From the NCBI RefSeq assembly GCF_963678635.1, contig NC_087069.1, positions 22,664,360-22,728,359 of the forward strand: DNA of 64,000 bases, written 5' to 3'. How positions within the stretch are numbered: the first letter of the stretch is position 1; each line of letters starts with the position of its first letter. A program made the translations under genes and the position numbers. This stretch comes from Symsagittifera roscoffensis (lineage: Eukaryota > Xenacoelomorpha > Acoela > Convolutidae). Positions 10,156 through 20,262 of the stretch are shown in pieces. The notes beneath the pieces are model-generated. The model was not told where the DNA came from. It searched no databases and saw nothing but the letters and a program-made list of their open reading frames with translations.

Positions 10156-10793
10156 GTGGAGAAGATATGGGCCAGAATACGACTGATGCCATGGTTTAGA
10201 GCCAACATGACTGTATGGTTGTACGAGTATGCCAAGAAGCATATGTCGAAGCACATCAGAGTGTACAGTGCGTATCAGCTGGACATGGGAGCAGGAGCTT
10301 TCAAGCGAGCTTTCGTAACTCATCAGAATGCAGTGATTACCATAGTGAAAAGAATTTTCCGAACAAGTGAGTGTGACGGGAGAGAAAGAGCAGAAATGAT
10401 GAAGGAATACCTGGAGAGAAACGTGACTTTTTGCCTCCACAACAGCTTCTATAGGTATAGGGAGACTAATGTAGACCCTCTACTTTGTTGTAAACAAAGG
10501 ATAGAAGAGCAGAAGTATTGGATGACTACCTCCAACAGCGTAAGAATGGCCATCGACACTGCAAGACACTGAAACTGAAAATGCGCAGTCGCTGTCGCAG
10601 GAGGAGGCGATGGAGCAATGACAAAGAGCCGGAAAACAAGATGCAAAAATTTGAAGATTAGAAGAATTTAGAAGTTAAAGAACTTCTAAACGACGAAATA
10701 CTAGAAGAAGTGAACAAAGAAGTGAACAAAGAAGTGAACAAAGAAGTAACTAAGGAGAAGATGTTAAAACTCAGATTTGTTTATGTGAGGTAA
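10156..10793 (+). pseudogene. C-terminal end of the large pseudogene
   Basis: An open block at 10156-10572 (about 138 codons) is followed, after a stop and frameshift, by a short Glu/Lys/Asn-rich tail. The tail contains a 12-bp tandem repeat, GAAGTGAACAAA, about three and a half copies near 10705-10750, which reads E-V-N-K repeatedly. The frame closes with TAA at 10791-10793. Downstream the sequence turns AT-rich and non-coding, so this is the likely 3' end of the coding block. Confidence 0.5.
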
Positions 10794-13700
10794 ACTCAAA
10801 TGAGAAACCAAGCAATTATGCATGCAATTGAAACTGAAAGAAGAAAAAAATTAGTTGATTTTTGGAGTTTAAGAATTTGTTGCATTTATAAATTTGCCTT
10901 GTAATTTTAGTTTCTGGGTTCAGAGACACTTACTATTTATCTGGAGAGGCTTGAGTGAAAAGTATTTCAAATATTTCATTGTTCCTTCTACCTAGTTATT
11001 TCTTTAATTTGAATACTCAGGACCAATAACAACTAAACTTCCGAAGGGAAGAAGCATAAGACAATAATTTTATTTATATGGTTGACAGGACTCCCAACAG
11101 CTTTTAAAACTAGGAGAAAAAGTTTTAAATCGAGACATTGGCATTAAAAGTCAGAAAAGATGTTTTATCTTAAGTTATATCTTCAAAAAAACAGATGAGT
11201 GAAAGAAATTGGAAAATTACTACAGTGTAGTATGATGCCATTTGTATTCTGCAGTGAGTAGATGTGATGTGCATAAAAGTGACTTCATGCATTTTGTAAA
11301 CTCTGTTCGATGGAACTGTACCATTTTAGTGACTACCACGAGACTCAATGAGCGGGCTACGCGGGAAGTATGTGACATTTGACCAGAATGGCGCCAAAAC
11401 GCATGGCAGCTTCGAAATTATATTGTAACTGTAGACAAGGAAGATTGACAGTTTTGGTAGATTAACTGTACTAATCGTACGACTTAACGAATTGGGAAAG
11501 GTCAATTCGAAGTGAAGAAATAAATTTTAAAAACTCGTTCTGAAATAAAGACACGTCACGACCTTGAGATTTCCCTACAACTGAAAATGAGAAAAAACAA
11601 GAACAACAATTCTCGCGATTAGAAAAAAAAAATGGACACAATTTTGTGAAGACGCAGCAAAATTGACGAGTGAAACTACAATAGAAGCTGTCCGAATTGT
11701 AACAACTGTAGCTGTACAACCGTTACCGAAGACTTCCCGAGAATTAGGAAGGGGATTGGGACGATTTTACTAGCCTACCGGAAGGACGATAAGACCGCTC
11801 TTCGTCCGCATTCCAAAATCCGGAAGGGTCTCAGGAAGGAATCTTTAACTCTAATTTTAATATATTCTAGCTTCCTGGAATGTCCTGAGTTGAAGTTATA
11901 TAACATCGATTTCGATTTCAGAGAATGAGAAGCTAGCAATTGAGGGAAAGGGTTGATCCATCTCCGATACGTAGATTTTTATCAAGTGAACAAAAACAAT
12001 CCTAATAAAATAAATAAGTAGTAAATAAGTAATAAATAAGTGTTTTAGAAGTGACCTCGTGGTCTGGCGATACTAAGACCCAGCTATTAGCTCACATTTT
12101 TTGCAAGTAACTAAGTGTCGATAGCCCAAAACATTAGCGATTTCGTCAACCCGAAGTTAAAAAGACCACACGAAGAACTGGATTTGGTAGAGACAGTTAA
12201 AAGCATGTAGAGCTGTGTTTAGACGCTAGCCAGTCGTTTTACAACATAGCTTTATTTTCCGTCGATATGTACTTCCGGGCGAATGTTACAAACATGTCTT
12301 ATCGCTTGATTCCAATTGTCCAGTCGTTCTGGTTTTTATGATCTATGATTTTTCATCTACGTTTCCCTAATCGATGTGATGTAGCTTCTGAGATGAAAAA
12401 TACTTTAGATTTTCTTTCGGATTATTTTGTTTATTGAATCTTTCAGGTCTTTTCGAAAATCTAATTTTAATTATTTGTTTTTGTTTTGTTATTATTGTCT
12501 TTATTCGTGTTTGTCTCTTTGATTTGATATAATCAATTGTCTGTCTGCGCAGTGTGATTACAAGATCATATCTTTAATTTTTAAAAGCAGATGTAATATA
12601 TGATTGTTTGCTTACTGTCTAGGATATCTCTTGACACCAGGTTTAGGGTGATGGGTATAATACTCGGGTGTTAGAGTTTCTATTTTCCTATACTGTAGTT
12701 TATACAGTTTTTGTGTGGTTCCATTAACTTGGGACATAGATTGTCGTGGTTGACGGGTTGAAGAGAAATTATATCATTTCCTTAGAGTGATTTTTTACTT
12801 TCTCGTGTCTAGATCTAATATCGGACGAACTTACTTAACCTTACCTATGGTTTCGATATTTCTTCAAGGGTTGGAGAATAGTAAATCAATCCACGAGGTT
12901 CATGTATAATTAGAACACAGGTAGATCTTGAGATACTGTTTTAAGACATACCAATATTGAAAAGGGCTTTAGCTTGGGTCATTTAAGAGGAAGGGCTCAA
13001 GTGCAGGATGAGTAACCAAAGTTCTTCAATGTCTATCTTAATTAGAATGGTTAGTTATTCAAACATTTTTAATAGTCATGGGTCAATAAAAGGGTTGGGG
13101 AGTGAATCGACGTTTGAGGTCGTTAGACACTTTTATTTATGGGATGAGAAGAGCAATACTGATCTTATTGATCCCAGGAAAGCCTCGATGATCTGTTTAT
13201 GAATTAAAAGGTGAATTATTGAAAAGCAAGGATAAGTCTTAATAAATTTTTATATATAAAATTTAAATTAACGAGAGTTTCAGAGTTAGATTTTAGCTGA
13301 TATTATTTTTTGAATTTATGTGGTAAGGATTTAGGTGATCAAGCTGGGGGATGAAGAAAAGCTGACTTGTACTCAATTTAATGAAATTAACGGTAAGCTT
13401 TTATCTTTTATACTAACTATTTTTGTTATTTTTAATGCCAAAAAATTTATTTTACTGCAGATTTAGGAGAGAACAACGTGTGTTCTTTTTATCGGTCGTT
13501 ATTGCTTAAATATAAGGTATAGCATCAAATAAACTCTTAAAGAAATAGTCTTCAATTGAGTTCCTCGTTAAAAAATGAAAATTCATGTTTACTGCATGAA
13601 ATATTCTAGAAACAAAAACTATTCTGGTTTTTGTCGTACTATCATGTAGTAGATTGGTTCGTCTCCTAATATTTGTTCACGCCTTAATCTTTGTCTTCTT

Positions 13701-13795
13701 GCAATACCTGGTATTTTTCGTTTTGTTTGAATTATTGGCGTAGATTTTCAAACCTGTACTTTTCAAACAAAAAAAAATTTTTTATTAAAATTACC
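10794..13795. other. AT-rich stretch without recognised genes
   Basis: No gene is supported. Short open frames (for example 11471-11719 minus and 13008-13202 plus) have no family resemblance. Two isolated CCGGAAGG motifs at about 11763 and 11815 match the 25-bp minisatellite left of the large pseudogene. A short AT repeat (taaataag) lies near 12005-12045. Confidence 0.5.
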
Positions 13796-13950
13796 TCCGC
13801 TAGTCAAGCATTTCCTATATTAGTTTTTTCTTCTAGACTTCACTCCTATTTACAGCCGGTGACAACTATTTTTAGGCCAACTATTTTTCGTCCCAAGAAT
13901 TTGGATGGTTGAGTTCAGCCTAACAATAAAAAAGTTTTAAATCGACCAGG
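13796..13950 (+). repeat. Diverged dispersed repeat, copy 1
   Basis: Aligns by eye with 21787-21930. Both contain CTAG, CATTTACAGC-like sequence, TTTGGATGG(T/C)TGAGTTCA and TTTAA(A)TCGACCA in the same order and spacing. Divergence is substantial, so the copies are old. They flank the gypsy remains, but I could not extend the match enough to call them LTRs. Confidence 0.6.
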
Positions 13951-14476
13951 TGATCAACAATTTTTGAAAAAAAAAAATGTCTGCAACTGCTTTTTATTTT
14001 GTTTGAGAACAGAGAGGCGTAACAAGAGTCACTCTAAAGAACTTCAGCAAGCTTTTTTGGCCGCGTCAAGAACTCTTTTGAGGCGTGATCGTTTGCCCTC
14101 GAAGTCTGTTTTACGGATTGCTACCTCAGCCTCCCTGTCCAAATAAGATTCAATTTTCCGTAGCTTGGCGTTATGGTTGTGGTTTTGCGGTTGCAGTAAA
14201 TTTGAGTGAAAATATAATTATTAATGCAGTTGCAGTAACCGTATTCATTGATGTTATGTAATTATGCTTTTGATAACATTACATATGTGTGGCCAAGGTC
14301 AACGGTGGTGTTTAGATGTTGTTTTATTAATCATTCAGTGCGCCAAACCCATTTATGGAGTAAGCCAGCTATATTTGAGCTACAGTCAAAACAACAAAAG
14401 AAAAGAACTTGAATTCAGCTCTTATAAAATCCGTTTTTTAAATATACAAGAACATCCGAGTTTTGGTGATATCACA

Positions 14477-14490
14477 TGGCGTAGCCAGCA
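14477..14490 (+). promoter_or_regulatory. Candidate retrotransposon primer-binding site
   Basis: TGGCGTAGCCAGCA lies 30 bases before the gag ATG. Gypsy-type elements carry an 18-nt tRNA 3'-end complement starting TGG directly after the 5' LTR. The match to a specific tRNA was not tested, and no LTR edge is confirmed. Confidence 0.3.
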
Positions 14491-14520
14491 GTATTTTTGT
14501 CTCAAGACAACAGGATTGAC

Positions 14521-15117
14521 ATGAGCATTCCGGTATTCTGGACCACGGCAATTTCCGATCATCCATGGAATTTCAAAGAGTGGTTTGATCAGTTCCTGAT
14601 GGCCGTGACAGTAAAAGAGAATGTAAATACGGAGATAATGTTGGAAGACCCAAAACCTGTAATAGAGGAACCAGAATCAAGACCGGAGACACCTCGTACA
14701 TATGAGGATGCGAACGCTGTAACAGCTCGAGAGACACGGGATAAACTGATGCGAGATCGTGTAACATCTTCTATAACGAAGTGCAAAGCGCTTAGTGTGA
14801 AGGTTATTTCTTGCCTTGGGGACTGAGGGGAAAACGGTTTGTACAGAAAAATTCACATCAGAAACTTTCGAAGCTGGAATTTAAAGAGATGGTAAGATTG
14901 GCCAAAGCCACATTCGAAAAACCCCAAAGTATTACTTACGAACGTTACAAATTGTTCAATAGGTCGCAGGAAACGGGAAAATCTCTAGAGGCGTTCCATG
15001 CGGCGTTTACTGCGCAGGCAGCGAAGTCCGCCCTGGATACTTTGGAAGATGAATTAGTCAGAGACTTGTTTATTTCGAAAATGACAAGTCCCGCTCTACA
15101 AGACACACTCACGTTTT
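14521..15117 (+). pseudogene. gag: Gypsy gag (capsid) remnant
   Basis: Starts at ATG 14521 (MSIPVFWTTA) and reads about 100 codons to a stop at 14824-14826. The coding sense then continues in another frame from about 14811 to 15117, so a frameshift lies near 14805-14815. The second part has the gag capsid pattern of Ty3/gypsy proteins (TYERYKLFNRSQETGKSLE, then an ELVRDLFISKM helix), where Gag coats the RNA in cytoplasmic particles. The frame ends at a stop after LQDTLTF, and the zinc knuckle follows about 150 bases on. Broken, so non-functional. Confidence 0.75.
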
Positions 15118-15261
15118 AAACATTACCTTTGAGCAGCAACAGTATCAGGTTCAAAAAAAATAAACAAAAACCAATGTTGGCAATAGGCAACAGAGGTCAA
15201 ACGAATAAATGCTATAATCGAGACAAGTTAGAAAGAAGACAACCTGAAGGAAGAACAACTT

Positions 15262-15517
15262 CAAAGTATAATGACGACACGGAAAAGAAACCATGCAATT
15301 GCTGTTGAAAATAATTTACAGAAGGGTATCTCAAAAAATGTCCCGCAATGGGCAAACAATGCAAGAACTGCAATAAACCAAACCAACCATTTTGCACGTA
15401 TGTGCAGATCGCAGCAAGTGAACGAGATAACTGAAACGACCGAGAGTTCGGAAGAAGAGTGTAACCTAAAACAGACATTCGACTCTTGTGACGACTTCGC
15501 GGTAAGGTCAATCGAAT
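15262..15517 (+). pseudogene. Gypsy nucleocapsid zinc-knuckle remnant
   Basis: In one frame the translation gives CNCC, a LKKCPAMGKQCKNC core, then in a shifted frame NHFARMCRS. Together these are the C-x2-C...C-PA-x-G-x2-C-x2-C-x4-N-H-F-x3-C arrangement of gypsy nucleocapsids, which bind the RNA genome. Two stops sit between the first cysteines, and a frameshift splits the last H and C. A close copy of this part lies at 20080-20262. Confidence 0.75.
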
Positions 15518-15650
15518 AAAAAAACAAATTGCGATTATTAATAACAATATACAAGGACGACTGAGAATTAAACAGAAATGTGAAAAAATTTCAATTAATG
15601 AATCTGATGTTCAAAAAATTGATATATCTAGTGATCCAAAGTCAGAGCGC

Positions 15651-16109
15651 ATGGACTCACTAAAAGCATGGGTTAGAGTTGATCATCAGACTGTGGATAC
15701 AGGAAGTCCAATATCGTTTTTAAACTGGCCCACAATAAAAATAAATTTGGAGTCGTCAGATCAATCAAAATTGACACCAGCAGAACGTCTAAATTTGCCG
15801 GCGCAGTTCGTGGGTTATAATAAACAACCTATCGTAATAATTGGTGCCCTCAAGGACACAATTCTTTCGGCAGGTTGGGAATTTAATGAAGCAACATTTT
15901 TAATTACTGAACGACGCACAAGGTGTATCCTGGGGCTCGATTTACAAAACAAAGTGGGGATAAGCAATACTCAGAAGCCGGTTCAGAAGAAAAAAACTCG
16001 ATTTGATGTGTTAATGTGTGAGCAGTCTGATATCTGGAAAGAAAAATTTTTTTCGAAAAAAAAAAGACCTTTTTGGCCGTTATGGACGATCGATACATCA
16101 CGTGCTTAA
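15651..16109 (+). pseudogene. Gypsy aspartic protease remnant
   Basis: Open from about 15651 for 152 codons. VDTGSPISFL near codon 17 is the catalytic Asp-Thr/Ser-Gly motif of retroviral-type aspartic proteases, followed by a hydrophobic strand (QPIVIIGALKD) and ILGLDL, the second conserved motif (ILG). This enzyme would cut the Gag-Pol polyprotein. The frame runs on into poly-Lys codons at about 16050, where an A-run has probably slipped, and joins RT-linker sequence in another frame. The protease domain itself looks nearly complete. Confidence 0.8.
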
Positions 16110-16119
16110 GACAAAATTC

Positions 16120-16860
16120 AAGTACACACTGTGTCCTATTCAGGAGAAAGGTAGACGAATACCAATACAAGTGCAAGAAAAAAGGAAAAAGAGATTCAAA
16201 AGTTGATATCGAACGGGCATATTAAAAAATTGCGCAAGCGACTGTTTCATAGCTCCCATTATCATTGTAGTAAAAAAGGATGCTTCAATTAAATTGGCGC
16301 TTGATGCGAAACCAATCAACAGACAACTGTTCAAGAATAAGTACCAGATGCCGAACGTGGAGGAGTTAATCGATGGAGTAAGTTGAATTGTCTCTGCAAA
16401 AGCAGTAGGTACCCTAAATGTTACAGTTTTTGATTTAAAATATGCATACAGTCAACTGAAACTGACAACAGAAACTGCTTAAGAATGCAACTTCAACATA
16501 GTTGTTGGGCAGGCGACTGGTACGTATCGTTTTCTTACATGATTCTATGGTTTGGCTGTATGCCAGCCAAATGCCAAAAAGCCATGTATTGCACCCTGAA
16601 TCAATCGGAGAACACGTTTTGTGTTTTGATAGTATCAAAGGGATTGGAGTCTCAACACGAAAAATTAATCACGGACGTTTTAGTGAAATTAGACAAAAAG
16701 AACCTAGCTCTGAAATTGTCCAAGTGCGAACTTTTTTAAAACTGAAGTCAATTGGCTGGGACACAGGTTATCCGAAAGCGGAGTTACAACAAAAATACAA
16801 AATCATTTTGATTTTAGAACATCCGAAATCGTTTAAACAACTTAAACTTTCTTAGGGAAT
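16120..16860 (+). pseudogene. Gypsy reverse transcriptase remnant lacking its catalytic box
   Basis: Fingers-region motifs are recognisable across frames: CFIAPIIIVVKKDASIKLA, DAKPINRQ, then motif A VTVFDLKYAYSQLKL with its catalytic Asp. In the place of the family's FLDD/YVDD box (motif C) the sequence reads NTFCVLIVSKG. The residues before and after the box are joined directly, so about three to four codons including both catalytic aspartates have been deleted near 16618-16632. Several stops and at least three frameshifts are also present. The enzyme would have copied the element's RNA to DNA. Confidence 0.8.
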
Positions 16861-17039
16861 ATAAACCATCTTCGAAGTTTCTAACAAACGCCGCTACTCT
16901 TACGGATAAATTACGACCGCTGATACGAGAAGCAAATGAGAAAAAAAATTGAAAGAAAAAATAAAACTAACAGTAAAAAAACTACCAACTACCATTAAAA
17001 CTAAAGTTTGAATGGGAAAAAAACTATTCAGAAGTTTTT

Positions 17040-17497
17040 GAAAAAATCAAAAAAGCGGTAGCCAATATCACGAAAGTAAACTGTAATGATCCCGTAAAAC
17101 AAACACGAGTGAATTGTGACGCGAGTCACAGTGGTTTGGGGACATCGCTAGAACAGCAAGCAGAGGAGGGGGATGGGATTCCAATCTCGTTTGCTTCACG
17201 GTATTTGAATTGTCAAGAAAAAAAAACTCCACGAATGAACTGGTACTGCTGGCAGTTGTTTGGTTACTGGATCGTTTTAAACATTAGTTACTAGGGAAAG
17301 ATTTTGTTATAGTAACTGATCACAAAGCACTAACATCTGCCTTAGAAGGAAATCGTTCGAATAAAACCTGTCAATCGAGAGTAACACGCTGAGTAGATAG
17401 ATTATTACCAAACAAATTTAAAATAGTACAAATTCATGGAATAGATATGGGTAATGTTAATTACCTATCAAGAGAACCGACCGGCAAGCCATTGTAG
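17040..17497 (+). pseudogene. Gypsy RNase H remnant
   Basis: Shows the RNase H1-type order of catalytic sites: RVNCDASHSGLG (first Asp), NELVLLAVVW (Glu) and FVIVTDHKAL (second Asp). These are followed by the connection region NRSNKT...VTR and the LSREPTGKP end typical of gypsy RNase H. Stops interrupt at about 17292 and 17392, and an A-run near 17220 shifts the frame. It would have degraded the RNA strand of the RNA-DNA hybrid. Confidence 0.85.
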
Positions 17498-18400
17498 GAA
17501 TCAGTGTAAGATGAAAAATTCGTGATTACCTCAATTGAATGTTTTTACAAAGCACTCGACTGTTTATGAAGTAAGCTTAACAAAACAGATTCGCTAAGCC
17601 GGAACAAAAAACTTCTAGAAAATTCTCAGCAGCACAACGCTGCAAAAGAAAACATGAAGTCCAGGCACGGTTACTGTAGCAATCAAAATTGTCAAAAACG
17701 AGCAAGGCTCGACCAGAACGAGAACCGGTCCGTTTCACGACTTTCAAATGTTAGCAACACGTTAGCACGAAAAACTAGTCAATTTCTCAAAATTCAGTCG
17801 GTCAATTTAATAGAAAGAGAAACACTCAATTCAAAAGAGATGGAAGCGGAAAATCGAAAAAAATCAAAAAAAATCGAAACAATTAGAGGATGGCAGGACG
17901 CAGGACGATCACGAAAAGATAATAGAGGAAGAAGTTGCCGAAACAACATTCCAGAGGACGAGACGGGGAGTGAGAAGGGGAGTAAGAAGGGGAGCATTGG
18001 ATAAATTGGGATCGGGCGGCCTAGAGGAAGATAACACGCTGGATCGAGCAGTAATGTGGAATCAGGACGCTGCGGAGGCAAAGAATTTGCTTTCATTGTG
18101 GGATCTTGTGAGCCAGAATAGAGAGTATACAGTGCATATTCAGGAACTAGAGGCGGCAATGCAAATGTTTACCAACAGCCTTAAGGCTAGTAGTTATTGA
18201 TGGTCGGAGTCACCAGGAAAAACGATAATTGAGGTGGACCTAACAGGAGAGGAAAACGATTGCAGCCCTGAAGTGAGTGTAGTGCAAAAGGCAACCAAAT
18301 TAAACGAAAGTTTCGAAAGGACGAAAAGACAGAAGATGAGCTGGGAAACGTGGGCATGTTCAGCTTAACGAAACTCTTCGACAAAACTTTGCTGTCGGAG
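17498..18400 (+). pseudogene. Coding-like spacer between RNase H and integrase
   Basis: About 900 bases separate the RNase H end from the integrase. This is longer than usual for gypsy elements. The first half is Asn/Lys/Ser-rich. From about 17900 the sequence turns GC-richer, and an open frame near 17920-18200 encodes Arg/Gly repeats (RRGVRRGVRRGAL) followed by a helical part (AEAKNLLSLWDLVSQN). A further part (EVDLTGEENDCSPEVS) is acidic. No domain is recognised. Composition and style are closer to the block at 2.3-10.8 kb than to the flanking pol remnants, so it may be a foreign insert. Confidence 0.45.
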
Positions 18401-19258
18401 CTCGTTTCCGAAATTATTTGGATGGACCGCCTAAGAAGGGTCATCGAGAAAAACGATCAGGCAGAATTTGAGTTGATAGGCCCGTACAAAACCCGCTATG
18501 GAACCAACTCTCTGTGGTCGATGATTGCTTTTTGATGGACGATCGCCTCGAAGTGCAAGGACAACTTCGACCGGCGGTGTTGAAGAGAATCCATCGGGGT
18601 CATCCAGGGCAAGATGCCATGATTGACGTATCCAATTACTTATGGTGGCCCCATATGCAGAAGGATATTGTCAATTTAGTGGAGGAGTGCAGGGAGTGTA
18701 CAATTTACGATATGAATGCTCAAAGTATAATCCCAAAAAATTCTTTGAAACCTCCTCCACTGATATCGCAGCCAGCAAAAGAAGTCCTTTAGCTAAAGTG
18801 GGCCCCTTAGAAGATTATAAAGGAAAAAAATCTATTTGCTAGTAGCAATTGACAGATACTCCAAATATCCTTCGGTCAAGATTAGGAGATAGCCAGGGGG
18901 CATGTCGTCAAAAAAGTTTTTACGCTCATACATAGACACTCAGGAAATACCGGAATCAACAAAAACAGACCAATGTTCTGGGTTTGAAGGAAAGGCGATG
19001 AACAAATTTTGCCTGGATAATAATATCGAACAAAAGTTTTGTCAGATGGGTGACCATCGCGGTTGTGGCTTAGTCAAACGAACAATTCAAACAATTAAAC
19101 GATGACTAGGAGTTATGTTGCTTGAAGAAAATGCCAAATCAATCAAACTCTGTCTTTGTACAATTATTCGGGATATGCGTTGGACTAAACAAAAAACAAT
19201 TCAGCAGTCGCCATTTGAAGCACATTTCGGCAGACTGCCAAAAACTGAATTTAAACTT
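18400..19258 (+). pseudogene. Gypsy integrase remnant with Glu-to-Lys catalytic change
   Basis: The N-terminal zinc-binding HHCC motif is intact in one frame: HRGHPGQD, then YLWWPHM, then EECRECTIY. The DDE core follows across frames: LLVAIDRYSKYPSV (first Asp, about 18838-18885), KTDQCSGFEG (second Asp, about 18962-18990) and GCGLVKRTIQTIKR (about 19060-19100), where the family has Glu. Here codon AAA at 19076-19078 puts Lys at the third catalytic position. Stops at about 18790, 18841, 18888 and 19102 also break it. Integrase would insert the cDNA into host DNA; this copy cannot. Confidence 0.85.
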
Positions 19259-19960
19259 TAACGAGATAAGTTCTTACAGAATTTTGACCATTTAGATAAA
19301 CAGCATCTGGAGAGGTCGGCGCTGACTGCGAACCAGCTGAAGAAGCGGATAGAAAAATCTAGGGCCTCTCTAAAGGCTGTGAGAAAGGGACAAAGAAGCA
19401 GGGATGTTGGCCGACTGTTCAAGCAGCAAACCAGAACGGCACATGACAGGAACAGAGCAAGAACACTTAAAGTGTTACTTGAAGCGATTGCGAAGTGGAT
19501 TGCTGAACGTCGCAGGCTGGCAGGCCATGATTTGCAGCAACTTGTTGATGCTACGAGCACAATTAACCCGGAACTAAGGAAAGAACTGTTGTAATCCTGG
19601 GAACGTGGGTTTGTTGAAGATAAACCCACATTGTCAGTAAAAAGCCATCAGAACCTACTACGACGGGACGAGCACCGAAAAGTGGGGCGGCCTTGACTAG
19701 TTCTCTGAAGGGGGTTGTAACAGCCGAGACTCCGACTACTGTAACAACAGCCTCGGGTTCGTTATATCGGAAAAGCGATATAGCGAAGGCGGCAACTCCG
19801 CTGAAAGGGCTACCCAATGGAAAATGGAGTCAAATGGAAAATGGAGTCAAAGGGGAAAGGTAAAAAGCCCTCTAAAAGTTTAACACCAGAAAAAAAGGTT
19901 TAGAGCCGGTGTTAGAAACTGAGTCGGAGGAAGAGTCAAGACTTCTGCTAGATGAGCAAA
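19259..19960 (+). pseudogene. GC-richer coding-like block after integrase
   Basis: A plus-strand open frame at about 19318-19593 reads strongly helical and basic (NQLKKRIEKSRASLKAVRK...ERRRLAGHDLQQLVDAT). It is followed, after stops and shifts, by Thr/Ser/Pro-rich and acidic parts (about 19650-19960, for example ETESEEESRLLLDEQ). The minus-strand open frame over the same bases is its shadow. The block leads straight into a second zinc knuckle, so it may be the C-terminal half of a second, diverged gag. No named domain is seen. Confidence 0.4.
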
Positions 19961-20079
19961 CAAAAGAACTTTTCCAAAACAATGACACAGTGGTCACGTC
20001 AAGAAAAACCCCCTCAGGAGGCGGACTGAATTTGGCAGTTAGGAGAGCTAAGCCAAATCAGGGAGGCACAGCGTTGGTG

Positions 20080-20262
20080 GGACCGAAGTCGCAACAGCAA
20101 ATCGCGATGAAGCCCAGGAGAAACAAATTAATCGCTGTGGAAAATCATTTACAGAAGGGCATCTTAAAAATTGTCCCGCAATGGGCATACAATTCAAGAA
20201 CTGCAATACACCAAACCATTTCGCACGTATGTGCAGATCGCAGCAAGTATCATTCCTGAGTT
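20080..20262 (+). pseudogene. Second nucleocapsid zinc-knuckle copy
   Basis: The nucleotide sequence closely matches 15285-15420 (shared ATTTACAGAAGGG, TGTCCCGCAATGGGCA, GCACGTATGTGCAGATCGC). It reads FTEGHLKNCPAMG and NHFARMCRS in one frame, with one zinc-ligand cysteine replaced by Phe (IQFKNC). It lies downstream of the integrase, where no nucleocapsid belongs, so it marks a second partial element or a rearrangement. Confidence 0.75.

Larger units (their letters stand above)
2279..10793 (+). pseudogene. Very large decayed reading frame of unknown family
   Basis: Plus-strand coding-like sequence runs almost without pause from an ATG at 2279 to a TAA at 10791-10793, but is cut by roughly twenty stops and frameshifts. 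The longest uninterrupted pieces are 3499-4227, 5173-5766, 7840-8277 and 8862-9770. It is visibly GC-richer than the rest of the window, with no introns apparent, which suggests a retro-copied, viral-like or transposon-borne ORF rather than a host gene. Reading across the breaks, it starts with a basic and Ser/Thr-rich part, then an acidic run (about 2800-2865), an SGNH-hydrolase-like part (3086-3560), a long part with hydrophobic segments, a CDHC motif near 7170, and a C-terminal repeat of EVNK. I cannot name the family, and no reverse transcriptase, integrase, helicase or polymerase motif is visible. The intact length would be around 2,800 residues. Confidence 0.75.
14470..20262 (+). mobile_element. 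Decayed Ty3/gypsy LTR retrotransposon
   Basis: Remnants of gag, nucleocapsid zinc knuckle, aspartic protease, reverse transcriptase, RNase H and integrase occur on the plus strand in the canonical Ty3/gypsy order (PR-RT-RH-IN). Every domain is broken by stops or frameshifts, and key catalytic residues are gone. No intact LTR pair is visible by eye. A TGGCGTAGCCAGCA stretch at 14477-14490, just ahead of gag, could be a tRNA primer-binding site, which would place the 5' LTR end near 14476. A second nucleocapsid-like copy at 20080-20262 lies past the integrase, so either a second truncated element is joined here or an internal duplication happened. Confidence 0.9.

Noticed and set aside
19258-19629. 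Minus-strand 123-codon frame
   Set aside because: Antisense shadow of the helical plus-strand frame leading into the second zinc knuckle.
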